Made by a program: the position numbers and the translations under genes
Part shown: piece after piece, positions 1-7,722 of the stretch
Layout: every line of letters starts with the position of its first letter
Numbering within the stretch: the first letter of the stretch is position 1
The notes under the pieces: model-generated
Told to the model about the DNA's origin: nothing
Databases searched by the model: none
The model's input: the letters and a program-made list of their open reading frames with translations, nothing else
Assembly (NCBI GenBank): GCA_035512495.1
Contig: DATKDW010000076.1
Span: forward strand, 1-41,021
DNA length: 41,021 bases
Direction of reading: 5' to 3'
Origin: Acidimicrobiales bacterium
GTDB lineage: Bacteria; Actinomycetota; Acidimicrobiia; Acidimicrobiales; CADCSY01

Positions 1-1185
1 GCCCGCACGGTCGAGGCCGCCTTCGGTGAGGTCGCCAGCGACGAGGAGGTGGCGAAGTGGCGCTCGGTGACGCCATTGGACCGCACCATCGCGGTGGTCG
101 ACGAGGGTGAGATCGTGGGCACCGCGGGGGCGTTCTCCTTCGACATGTCGCTCCCGGGCGGCACCGACACCGCGGTCGCCGGCGTCACCGCCGTTTCGGT
201 GCGCCCGACGCACCGCCGGCGGGGCCTGCTGCGCCGGATGATGGATCACCAGCTCGACGACATCGCCGAGCGGGGCGAGGCGGTGGCCATCCTCACCGCG
301 TCCGAGACCGTCCTCTACGGCCGCTACGGCTACGGGCTGGCCGCCTCGTACAGCGGGTGGACCCTGCCGACGCTCGGCACCACTCTGGCTCGCCCTTCCA
401 CGGCGCCGGGACGGTGCCGGATCGTCGACGCCGCCGAGGCCCGCAAGGTGCTCCCCGACGTCTACGAGCGGTCGCGCCACCGCCACCCGGGCCAGCTGAC
501 TCGGAGCGAGGCGTGGTGGGACCTGCACCTCGCCGACGAGCCGTCGGACCGCAACGGCCTGTCCGCGCTGTTCCACGCCGTCCACGAGGATCCCGCCGGC
601 GTGGCCGACGGGGTCGTCACCTACCGGCGCAAGTCTGCCCACGACCACGGCCTCCCCGCAGCCGAGATCCACGTCCGTCCCGACCTCTACGCCGTCGACG
701 ACGAGGTCGAGGTTGCGCTCTGGGAGCTGTTGATCGGCACCGACCTCGTGCGCACGATCCGCACGCACGGCCGGCCCGTCGACGAGGTCCTTCGGTGGCG
801 CCTCGCCGATCCCCGGCGGCTCCAGATCCGGGCCGTGACCGATCACCTCTGGGTGCGGGTGCTCGACGTCGCCGTCGCCCTCGAGGCGCGCCGCTACCCG
901 GTGGATGGACGGCTGGTGCTCGACCTGACCGACCCCTTCCGCCCTGCCAACGACGGCCGGTGGGCGCTCGAGGGCGGCCCGGACGGCGCCACCGCAGGGC
1001 GGACGACCGACGATGCCGACTTGGCGCTGTCGGCCGACGACCTGGGGGCCCTCTACCTGGGCGGGGTCAGCGCCACGACCCTCGCCCGGGCGGGCCGGGT
1101 CACCGAGCTGCAGCCGGGCGCGCTGGCGAGGGCCGACGTCATCCTCGGCTGGGGCGTTGCCCCGTGGTGTGCCACCGAGTTCTGA
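1..1185 (+). CDS. Eis-like GNAT N-acetyltransferase (5' end outside window)
   Basis: The reading frame is open from base 1, so the N-terminus is cut off by the window; a GTG at 49 is probably internal. About 394 residues are visible, close to the roughly 400 of Eis enzymes, so only a short piece is missing. The GNAT core shows the acetyl-CoA loop VRPTHRRRGLLRRMM and the Eis-type segment ASETVLYGRYGYGLA, whose Tyr matches the general acid of Eis. The second half fits the tandem GNAT and SCP2-like part. The protein ends in Phe (ATEF), and in mycobacterial Eis the C-terminal Phe carboxylate takes part in catalysis (family knowledge). Eis proteins acetylate amines, including aminoglycosides in mycobacteria; the natural substrate here is unknown. 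Its promoter is not in view. Confidence 0.85.
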   Translation, partial: ARTVEAAFGEVASDEEVAKWRSVTPLDRTIAVVDEGEIVGTAGAFSFDMSLPGGTDTAVAGVTAVSVRPTHRRRGLLRRMMDHQLDDIAERGEAVAILTASETVLYGRYGYGLAASYSGWTLPTLGTTLARPSTAPGRCRIVDAAEARKVLPDVYERSRHRHPGQLTRSEAWWDLHLADEPSDRNGLSALFHAVHEDPAGVADGVVTYRRKSAHDHGLPAAEIHVRPDLYAVDDEVEVALWELLIGTDLVRTIRTHGRPVDEVLRWRLADPRRLQIRAVTDHLWVRVLDVAVALEARRYPVDGRLVLDLTDPFRPANDGRWALEGGPDGATAGRTTDDADLALSADDLGALYLGGVSATTLARAGRVTELQPGALARADVILGWGVAPWCATEF

Positions 1186-1217
1186 CCGGCCACTCGGCTG
1201 CCAGGCCCACCCCCTCG

Positions 1218-1223
1218 TAGGGT
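1218..1223 (+). promoter_or_regulatory. Candidate -10 box of a leaderless promoter (TAGGGT)
   Basis: TAGGGT fits the actinobacterial -10 pattern TANNNT and ends 6 nt before the ATG at 1230. No Shine-Dalgarno sequence fits in that space, so the mRNA probably begins at or next to the start codon. No good -35 box is visible. Confidence 0.5.
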
Positions 1224-1229
1224 GGGCAC

Positions 1230-1655
1230 ATGAACCTCAAGGACAAGATCGCCAAGGTGGTCACGACCGGGCACGAGGCGGTCTTCAAGGCCTCCGGTGG
1301 CCGACTGCTGGGCCGGGTTGCCGGCATGCCCGTGCTGGTGCTGACCACCACCGGGCGTCGGAGCGGCAAGCAGCGAACCACCATGCTCACCGCGCCCATC
1401 GTCGAGGACGGCAGGGTCGTGCTCGTCGCCTCCTACGGTGGCGACAGCCGTCACCCCACCTGGTTCCTCAACCTGCGCGACCACCCCGAAGTGCGGGTGC
1501 TCATGGACGGCGCCGACCGCCCGATGCGGGCCCGCGTCGCCACCGACGAGGAGAAGGCCGAGCTGTGGCCGAGGATCGTGTCCACCTACAAGGGCTACGC
1601 CGGCTACCAGGAGCGCACCGACCGCGACATCCCGCTGGCGATCCTCGAGGGGTAG
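1230..1655 (+). CDS. Deazaflavin (F420)-dependent nitroreductase family protein
   Basis: This is a 141-residue protein of the Ddn-like split-beta-barrel family, of typical length. The family signature is seen as LTTTGRRSGKQRTTML near residues 37-53, followed by VVLVASYGGDSRHPTWFLNLRDHP near 65-88 (read in two blocks), which normally forms the F420-binding face. Members use reduced coenzyme F420 to reduce quinones, nitro compounds or other acceptors; the physiological substrate here cannot be told. The ATG at 1230 is preferred because of the -10-like box directly upstream. The gene follows the Eis-like gene by 44 bp on the same strand but seems to have its own promoter. Confidence 0.87.
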   Translation: MNLKDKIAKVVTTGHEAVFKASGGRLLGRVAGMPVLVLTTTGRRSGKQRTTMLTAPIVEDGRVVLVASYGGDSRHPTWFLNLRDHPEVRVLMDGADRPMRARVATDEEKAELWPRIVSTYKGYAGYQERTDRDIPLAILEG

Positions 1656-1712
1656 CCCACCGAGGGTCCCGCCTAAGGGCGTCAGCCGGTCAGGCGCCGG
1701 GCTGCTCCGAGA

Positions 1713-2678
1713 TCAGGTGGTGAGCACGACCTTGCCGAAGACGTCGCCGGCGGCGAGCTGCTCGAGGCCGGTGCGGGCGTCGGCCAGCGGGAGCACGGTG
1801 TCGATCACCGGCCGGACGCCCGTGACCTCGCAGAACCGTGCCAGGCGGTCGAGCTCGTCGCGGGTGCCCATGGTGGAGCCGATGACCCGCAGCTGCAGGA
1901 AGAAGACGCGGTTGAGGTCGGCCGACGGGTCGGCGCCGCTGGTGGCACCGGAGACCACCAGGGTGCCGCCGGGTCGCAGCGACTTGAGGGAGTGGCTCCA
2001 GGTGGCCGCCCCCACGGTCTCCATGACGGCATCGACCCGCTCGGGCATCCGGGCGCCGCTCTCGAAGGCCTGGTGGGCGCCGAGCGCGACCGCCTGCGCC
2101 CGCTTCTCCTCGCTGCGGCTGGTGACCCAGACGCGGTACCCGGCGGCCTGGCCCAGGGCGATCAGGGCGGTGGACACCCCACCGCCGGCGCCCTGGACGA
2201 GCAGGGTGCCGCCGGGGTCGACGGCGGCGTTGGTGAAGATCATCCGGTAGGCGGTGAGCCACGCCGTGGGCAGGCACGCCGCTTCCTCGAACGAGAGGCC
2301 GGCCGGCTTGGGCACCACGTTGCGACGGGGGACGGCGACCCGCTCGGCCAGGGTGCCGTCGTGGACCTCGGAGAGGAGCGATCGCTTGGGGTCGAGGGTC
2401 TCGTCACCGGACCAACCGGGGGTGGAGATCACCGAGTGGACGATCACCTCGCGGCCGTCCTCGTCGATCCCGGCCGCGTCGCAGCCGAGGACGATCGGCA
2501 GGCGATCCGGGTCGATGCCAACGCCCCGCAGCGTCCAGAGGTCGTGGTGGTTCAGCGACGCCGCCCTGACCGTCACGGTCGTCCAGCCCTCCGGGGGCGA
2601 CGGGTCGGGCCGGTCGCCGATGGCGAGGCCGTCGAGGGGGGTGTCGGGGTTGGTGGCGGTTGCGGTCACGGCGAGCAC
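1713..2678 (-). CDS. MDR-family zinc-independent alcohol dehydrogenase / quinone oxidoreductase
   Basis: A 321-residue medium-chain dehydrogenase/reductase. The N-terminal GroES-like half contains SLNHHDLWTLRGVG and LGCDAAGIDEDGREV; the Rossmann half carries the nucleotide loop VQGAGGGVSTALIALGQ and VTSRSEEKRA, suited to NADP(H). The four-Cys structural zinc lobe is absent, and no catalytic zinc ligands are evident, so it resembles the quinone-oxidoreductase branch. The substrate is unknown. The frame stays open far upstream, over other genes on the same strand, but the GTG at 2678 is chosen because a TAGGGT box lies 7 nt before it and the family N-terminus starts here; GTG 2669 is the alternative. 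Upstream by 32 bp is the acyltransferase gene. Confidence 0.85.
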   Translation of the reverse strand: MLAVTATATNPDTPLDGLAIGDRPDPSPPEGWTTVTVRAASLNHHDLWTLRGVGIDPDRLPIVLGCDAAGIDEDGREVIVHSVISTPGWSGDETLDPKRSLLSEVHDGTLAERVAVPRRNVVPKPAGLSFEEAACLPTAWLTAYRMIFTNAAVDPGGTLLVQGAGGGVSTALIALGQAAGYRVWVTSRSEEKRAQAVALGAHQAFESGARMPERVDAVMETVGAATWSHSLKSLRPGGTLVVSGATSGADPSADLNRVFFLQLRVIGSTMGTRDELDRLARFCEVTGVRPVIDTVLPLADARTGLEQLAAGDVFGKVVLTT

Positions 2679-2685
2679 GGCGCCG

Positions 2686-2691
2686 ACCCTA
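2686..2691 (-). promoter_or_regulatory. Candidate -10 box (TAGGGT) of a leaderless promoter
   Basis: On the minus strand TAGGGT ends 7 nt before the GTG at 2678, the same box and nearly the same spacing as at 1218-1223. This supports the chosen start and suggests the MDR gene can be transcribed apart from the genes upstream. Confidence 0.5.
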
Positions 2692-2710
2692 CCGGCGCAG
2701 CGGGGAAGCC

Positions 2711-3259
2711 TCAGGGGCCGGCGCCGGTCACCCAGCGCCACTCGTCGCCGTCGTGGCGACGCACCACCTGGGCGGGGTTGCCCGCCACCACGGTGAGGTC
2801 GGGGACGTCGTCGCGCACCACGGCGTTGGCCCCGACCACGGCGTTGCGACCGATGCGGACGTTGCCCACGATCACTGCGCCGATGCCGATCCAGGCCCCC
2901 TCGCCGATCTCGACCCGGCGGCCGTCGCGCAGCCCCTGGCGCTTGATGGGGACGGTGGGGTCCTCGTAGATGTGGCCGGTGTCGGAGATGTAGACGCGGT
3001 CCGCGATCATCGCCTCGGCCCCGATCCGCACCCCTCCCACCGCAGTGAGGCGCAGGAAGCTTCCTAGGTAGGCGCCGTCGGCGATCTCGACCGTCACGCC
3101 CCGTTCGGGCACGAGCGCCTCGATCACGGCGAAGGCGCCGATGTTGACCCAGGAGCCGACGTGCACGCCGCCAGGGTTCACCACCGACAAGACGGGCTGG
3201 TGCAGCACGCTGTGGGGCCCGAAGGCAGCGAGCTGGTCGGGGTCGAAGGGCTCCATCAT
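2711..3259 (-). CDS. Hexapeptide-repeat (left-handed beta-helix) acyltransferase
   Basis: A 182-residue protein built of hexapeptide repeats, e.g. GVHVGSWVNIGAFAVI, GVRIGAEAMIADRVYI and the C-terminal run VEIGEGAWIGIGAVIVGNVR / IGRNAVVGANAVV, ending with the family closing motif VVAGNPAQVVRR. Such trimeric enzymes transfer acetyl or other acyl groups to sugars, amino sugars or antibiotics. A His in DTGHIYED could be the catalytic base. The start ATG at 3259 overlaps the TGA of the esterase upstream by one base (TGATG), so translation is likely coupled; an ATG directly after it (3256) is the alternative. The acceptor substrate is unknown. Confidence 0.83.
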   Translation of the reverse strand: MMEPFDPDQLAAFGPHSVLHQPVLSVVNPGGVHVGSWVNIGAFAVIEALVPERGVTVEIADGAYLGSFLRLTAVGGVRIGAEAMIADRVYISDTGHIYEDPTVPIKRQGLRDGRRVEIGEGAWIGIGAVIVGNVRIGRNAVVGANAVVRDDVPDLTVVAGNPAQVVRRHDGDEWRWVTGAGP

Positions 3260-4251
3260 CAAAGGGCTCCAGTCGTGGCGGTAGGCGCCCGGTCGGGTAT
3301 GGCGAGGGCGCGCAGGAGGAACTCGGCCTGGCCGGCCCGCCCGGCGTCGCCGATGCGGGTGCCCAGGGTGGTGAAGCCGTGATATGCCTCCGGATAGGTG
3401 CGAAGCTCGACCGCCACCCCGGCGGCCGCCAGCCGGGCGGCGAGGAACGTGGAGTCGTCGAGGAGTGGGTCGTGCAGCCCGACCGAGACGAGCGTCGGGG
3501 GGAGGCCGGCGAGGGAGGCGTAGAGCGGCGACACGTCCGGACGGCGCCGCTCCTCGGCGGTGAGGCCCGGCGTGTAGGCCTCCACGAACCACTCGACTGT
3601 CGCCCGGTCGAGGAGGACGGTGCGCTCGGCCGGGGCGCGCACGCTCGGCGTGAGGGAGAGGTCGTAGATCCCGTAGAGCAGGTCGAGGGCACCCACGGCG
3701 CCGGCGAGGCCGTCGCCGCGGAGGCGGAGCAGGGCCGACAGGGCGAGGTGGGCGCCCGTGGACTCTGCGGACACAGCGACCCGGTCGCTCCCGAGCTCGC
3801 CCTCCGCCCAGTCGATGCACCAGCGGAGGGCCGCCTCACAGTCGTCGACCGCGGCGGGGTGGGGGTCCTCGGGTGCCAGGCGGTGCTCGACGGAGGCCAC
3901 TGCCAACCCGGTGCGCACGGCGAGGTCCCACAGCGGCTCGTCCTGCTGGTCGGCGGCACCGGTGGTGAAGCCGCCGCCGTGGACGAAGGCGCAGGCGCCC
4001 ACCGGGTCCGGGGGAACGAGGAGGCGAACCGTCAGATCACCGGCGGGGCCGGGCACGGTGCGGTCCTCGGCTTGGGGGAGCCTGACTGGCCCGGGGAAGG
4101 GCCCCCCGCCGGTGGACCGCAGCCGCCGTGCCTCGTCGAGGTCGACCTCCGCGGGCGGGGCTCCACCGGCGAGTGTCGTCGCCAAGCGGTCGTTGGTCGC
4201 CCGCGCCTCGGCCAGCGCATCGTCGTCGAAGGGCACCAGCACGGAGGGCAT
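3259..4251 (-). CDS. Alpha/beta hydrolase, HSL-type esterase/lipase
   Basis: A 330-residue hydrolase of the hormone-sensitive-lipase class. The oxyanion-hole motif HGGGFTTG lies near residues 90-97. The nucleophile elbow reads SAESTGAHLAL instead of the usual GDSAGG, so the serine and the following Gly are kept but the first Gly is Ala. The acid appears in VGLHDPLLDD and the catalytic His in YHGF. The ATG is preceded by a good ribosome site (GGGAGGT, 6 nt away). It starts 30 bp after the regulator gene on the same strand and overlaps the acyltransferase, so it may be co-transcribed with the nitrate operon or form its own two-gene unit. Ester substrate unknown. Confidence 0.85.
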   Translation of the reverse strand: MPSVLVPFDDDALAEARATNDRLATTLAGGAPPAEVDLDEARRLRSTGGGPFPGPVRLPQAEDRTVPGPAGDLTVRLLVPPDPVGACAFVHGGGFTTGAADQQDEPLWDLAVRTGLAVASVEHRLAPEDPHPAAVDDCEAALRWCIDWAEGELGSDRVAVSAESTGAHLALSALLRLRGDGLAGAVGALDLLYGIYDLSLTPSVRAPAERTVLLDRATVEWFVEAYTPGLTAEERRRPDVSPLYASLAGLPPTLVSVGLHDPLLDDSTFLAARLAAAGVAVELRTYPEAYHGFTTLGTRIGDAGRAGQAEFLLRALAIPDRAPTATTGAL

Positions 4252-4281
4252 GGTGGCACCTCCCGTCGACCGGAGCGCCCT

Positions 4282-5487
4282 TCAGGCCCGTAGGCCCGTC
4301 ACCGCCTCCACGTCGTCGGCCACGAAGCGGTAGCCCCGGCGCACTGCCGTCTCGATGGCACTGCCGGCGGGGCCGAGCCGGCGACGGAGGCGGGCCACGG
4401 TGACCTCCACGGCGTGTTCGTCGGCCTCACCCGGACCCCACACCTGGCGCAGCAGGGTGCTCTTGGCCACCACCGTCCCCGGGCGCTCGAGCAGCACGTC
4501 GAGCACGGCCCGCTCCCGGTTGGTCAGCGCCACCGCGACGCCGTCGATGACGGCGGTGCTGCCCTGGAGCACGACCACCCGGGAACCGACCACCACTCGG
4601 CGACCTCGACCCTCGAGGGCCGAGCACAGGGCGCCGACCATGGCCCCGAGGCGGGCCCGAGGCGGCTCGACCACCCGGGTGAGGCCGTGGCGGGCGGCGA
4701 CGCCGGCGCACACCGGCCCGACGCAGACGACCAGGATCGGGCCGGCGGCGGCGGCGACCAGCTCGTCGAGGCGGCCCAGCCCCCTTGCCACCCCGAGGAG
4801 GTTCTCGAGGGCAGGGGCGCTCGTGAAGGTGACGGCGTCGAGGCGGCCCTCGCAGGCGGCGACCACCAGGCGCTCGGCCGGGCGCAGGTCGTCGGGCAGC
4901 GTCCAGCGGTACACGGGGACCTCCACCACGTCGGCGCCCCGAGCCCGCACGGCGTCGCTGAGCGTGGAGGTCTCGCTCCCGTCGAGCTGCACCGCCACCC
5001 GCAGGCCGGCCAGGTCGGCGCCGAGGTGCTCGAGCAGCTCGGTCGAGCGCTCGCTCGGTGCCGACCACGCGATCTCCAGGCCCGCTGTGAGGGCGGCGCC
5101 GGCCGACTTCGGGCCGCGGGCCAACACCTGGGCGCTCACCAGTGCCGCGAGCAGGTCGTCGTCGAGGCCCTGGCTCTGGGCCGTGGCCATCCAGCCGCGC
5201 ACCCCGAGCCCCGTGGTGATCAGCACCAGGTCGGGTGGCTCGGCGATCAGGGACTCGGTGGCGTCTCGCAGGGCGTCGGACGCACCCAGGAGGAGGGTGT
5301 GGATGGTGGGCGCGTGGACCACGGCGGCGCCCCGGCACTCCAGCAGCTGGGCCTGCTCCTCCCACCGGTGATCGGCGGTGATCCCGACCGAGAAGCCGGT
5401 GAGCGGGGAGAGGGCCATTGCATCAGTGTCGGACATCGATGTTTCGCCACCGTTGCCGAGGGATGTCCGCAGGTGTGGTTCGGTCAC
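4282..5487 (-). CDS. nnaR: HemD-like / OmpR-type winged-helix transcriptional regulator (NnaR-like)
   Basis: A 401-residue two-domain protein. Residues about 30-290 form a uroporphyrinogen-III synthase (HemD) fold, e.g. GVRGWMATAQ, DAVTFTSAPALENLL and VVCVGPVCAGVAARHGL. Residues about 300-390 form an OmpR/PhoB-type DNA-binding domain (LTNRERAVLDVLLERPG, VEVTVARLRRRLG, RRGYRF). This architecture is that of NnaR, a co-regulator of nitrate/nitrite assimilation in Streptomyces and mycobacteria, which fits its place at the end of the narK-nasA operon. Its start lies 18 nt after the nasA stop with GGAG 10 nt before the GTG; ATG 5436 is a possible shorter start. Whether the HemD half is still catalytic or only senses a tetrapyrrole-related signal is not decidable here. 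Confidence 0.86.
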   Translation of the reverse strand: MTEPHLRTSLGNGGETSMSDTDAMALSPLTGFSVGITADHRWEEQAQLLECRGAAVVHAPTIHTLLLGASDALRDATESLIAEPPDLVLITTGLGVRGWMATAQSQGLDDDLLAALVSAQVLARGPKSAGAALTAGLEIAWSAPSERSTELLEHLGADLAGLRVAVQLDGSETSTLSDAVRARGADVVEVPVYRWTLPDDLRPAERLVVAACEGRLDAVTFTSAPALENLLGVARGLGRLDELVAAAAGPILVVCVGPVCAGVAARHGLTRVVEPPRARLGAMVGALCSALEGRGRRVVVGSRVVVLQGSTAVIDGVAVALTNRERAVLDVLLERPGTVVAKSTLLRQVWGPGEADEHAVEVTVARLRRRLGPAGSAIETAVRRGYRFVADDVEAVTGLRA

Positions 5488-5505
5488 CGTCGAACGGCTC
5501 CGGGG

Positions 5506-7722
5506 TCACCGCTCCCAGTGGGCGAGGGCGCGGACGGCCACCGCAGCGTGCTTGTACGACGGTTGGCGCGAGTGCGGGTCGACGGTGGGGTGGGTGAGGC
5601 GGTTGGTGGCGGCGTCGTGCATGGCGACGAACACCTGGCCCGGCGACACCGTGGCGGTGACGAGTGCTCGAGCTCGCATGGTGCCCCGCGCCGAGGCGAC
5701 CTCCACCTCGTCGCCGGGGCTCACGCCCGCCACCTCGGCGTCGACCGGGTTCACCTCCACCCATGCTCCCTCGGGAGCCAGGCTGCGCAGCACCGCCGAG
5801 GTGGAGGTGCGGGTGCCGGTGTGCCACTGGGCGGCGCTGCCCCGTCCGGTGAGCAGCACCAGCGGAAACCGATCGCTCACGGCCTCCCGGGGGGCACGGG
5901 GCACATCGGCCACGAAGTGGGCCCTGCCGTCGGGGTGGAGGAAGCGGCCGTCGGCGAAGAGGCGTCGCTCGTCGCCCGCCACCACCTCGGCGCCGGCGGG
6001 GCAGGGCCACTGGATGCCGCCGGCATCGTCGATGTGGCGGTAGCCGTCGATGCCGCTGATGTCGCACGGGCGTCCGGCGGAGAGCTCCTGGAGGATGGCG
6101 AATGCAGCCTCGGGGGAGGTCCACCGCTCGAACAGCTCGCCACAGCCCCAGGCGTCGGCCAGCAGGCGGAGGATGGCGAAGTCGGCGAGCGCCTGACCCG
6201 GCGCCAGCGACACCGCCTTGATGACCCCCAAGCGGCGCTCCGAGTTGATGAAGGTGCCCTCCTTCTCCCCCCATGCGGCGGCGGGGAGCACCAAATCGGC
6301 CCGGCGGGCCGTCTCGGTGGTGGCGTACATGTCCTGGACGACCAGGAGGTCGAGGCGGTCGAGGAGGCCGTCGAGGTCGGTGGAGCTGATCCAGGAGTGC
6401 GCCGGGTTGGTGGCGATCACCCACAGGCCGCGGATGGCGCCGGACGCGATGCCCTCCACGATCTGGTCGTAGGCCCACGACGGCCGGTCGGGGATGCGCT
6501 CGACGGGGACGTCGAGGATCGACGCGACCTCGGCCCGGTCGCCGGCGTCGGTGAAGGAGCGACCTCCGAACAGGTTGGTGGTGTTGGCGAAGAGGCGTGA
6601 CCCCATGGCGTTGCACTGGCCGGTGATGGAGTTGGGACCCGTGCCCGGCCGGCCGATGTTGCCGGTCATGAGGGCGAGGCCGATGATCGCCTGGGCGGTG
6701 CGCACGGCTTCGTGGCCCTGGTTCACGCCCATCGTCCACCACAGCGACACCCGCTCCCCGGTGCCGATGCTGCGGGCGAGGCCCTCGAGCTGCTCGACGC
6801 TGAGGCCGGTTGCCGCGCCCACCCGCTCCACCGTGAAGTCAGCCACCGCCGCCGCCCACGCGTCGTAGCCCTCGGTGTGTGCGGCCACGAACGCCTCGTC
6901 GACCCACCCCCGCTCGATGATCAGGCGGGCCACGCCGTAGAGCAGCATCAGGTCGCTCTTGGGGAGCAGCGGGAGGTGGGTGGTGGCCGCCATCGCCGTC
7001 TCGGTGACGCGGGGATCGATGACGATGATCTCGGGGTGGTGGGGGTTGCGGGTGATGCGCTCCCAGAGGATGGGGTGGGCGATGCAGAGGTTGGATCCCA
7101 CCAGGACGATGACGTCGGACGCCTCGAGGTCGGCGTAGGTGTAGGGCGGGGCGTCGAAGCCGAAGCACTCCTTGTAGGCCACCACCGAGCTGGCCATGCA
7201 CTGGCGGGTGTTGCCGTCGCCGTGGACCATGCCCATGCCGATCTTGGCCACGGCACCGAGGAGGGCCAGCTCCTCGGAGGGCATCTGGCCGGTGCCGAGG
7301 AAGGCCACCGAGTCGAGGCCGTGGTCGGCCTGGATCTGCTGGAAGCGACGGGCGAACGTGGTGGTGGCCACCTCCCAGCTCACCGGTTCCAGCCGACCTC
7401 CCGGGCCTCGCAGTAGCGGGGTGGTGGCCCGTCCCTGCCCGGACAACGGCGTGAGCGCCTCCCAGCCCTTGGGGCAGGCCATGCCCAGGTTGACGGGGTG
7501 GTGGGTGCTCGGGGTGAGCCCCACCGCCTGCCCGTCGCGGAGGTGGACGTCGAGCGAGCATCCGGTGGAGCAGAACCCGCAGATCATCGAGGTGGTGGCG
7601 TCGGGGGCCCGGCGCGCGGGGACCTGGCCGATGCCGAAGCCGCCGGGTCGGCGCGACAGGTCGGCGGTGAGCGGGCCGTCGTCCTGGTGGAGGAGCGACC
7701 GGAGACGGTCGAGGAGCCTCAC
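5506..7722 (-). CDS. nasA: Assimilatory nitrate reductase, molybdopterin catalytic subunit
   Basis: A 738-residue member of the DMSO-reductase molybdopterin superfamily, of the Nas/Nap type. The N-terminal [4Fe-4S] ligands are Cys48, 51, 55 and 83 (C-x2-C-x3-C-x27-C). The expected molybdenum ligand is Cys175 in [12 protein letters not shown]; respiratory NarG enzymes have Asp instead. No twin-arginine signal is present, so the enzyme should be cytoplasmic and reduce nitrate to nitrite for assimilation. No C-terminal NADH/FAD or BFD-type domain is seen, so electrons must come from another protein. The GTG start overlaps the stop of the DmsBC-like gene by 4 nt (GTGA), pointing to coupled synthesis of those two. 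nirBD would take the nitrite onward. Confidence 0.92.
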   Translation of the reverse strand: MRLLDRLRSLLHQDDGPLTADLSRRPGGFGIGQVPARRAPDATTSMICGFCSTGCSLDVHLRDGQAVGLTPSTHHPVNLGMACPKGWEALTPLSGQGRATTPLLRGPGGRLEPVSWEVATTTFARRFQQIQADHGLDSVAFLGTGQMPSEELALLGAVAKIGMGMVHGDGNTRQCMASSVVAYKECFGFDAPPYTYADLEASDVIVLVGSNLCIAHPILWERITRNPHHPEIIVIDPRVTETAMAATTHLPLLPKSDLMLLYGVARLIIERGWVDEAFVAAHTEGYDAWAAAVADFTVERVGAATGLSVEQLEGLARSIGTGERVSLWWTMGVNQGHEAVRTAQAIIGLALMTGNIGRPGTGPNSITGQCNAMGSRLFANTTNLFGGRSFTDAGDRAEVASILDVPVERIPDRPSWAYDQIVEGIASGAIRGLWVIATNPAHSWISSTDLDGLLDRLDLLVVQDMYATTETARRADLVLPAAAWGEKEGTFINSERRLGVIKAVSLAPGQALADFAILRLLADAWGCGELFERWTSPEAAFAILQELSAGRPCDISGIDGYRHIDDAGGIQWPCPAGAEVVAGDERRLFADGRFLHPDGRAHFVADVPRAPREAVSDRFPLVLLTGRGSAAQWHTGTRTSTSAVLRSLAPEGAWVEVNPVDAEVAGVSPGDEVEVASARGTMRARALVTATVSPGQVFVAMHDAATNRLTHPTVDPHSRQPSYKHAAVAVRALAHWER

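Noticed and set aside
1713-3959. A 748-codon open frame on the minus strand spanning three genes
   Set aside because: Only the last 321 codons show family motifs; the rest is antisense or shifted-frame shadow over the acyltransferase and esterase genes, a result of high GC and few stop codons.
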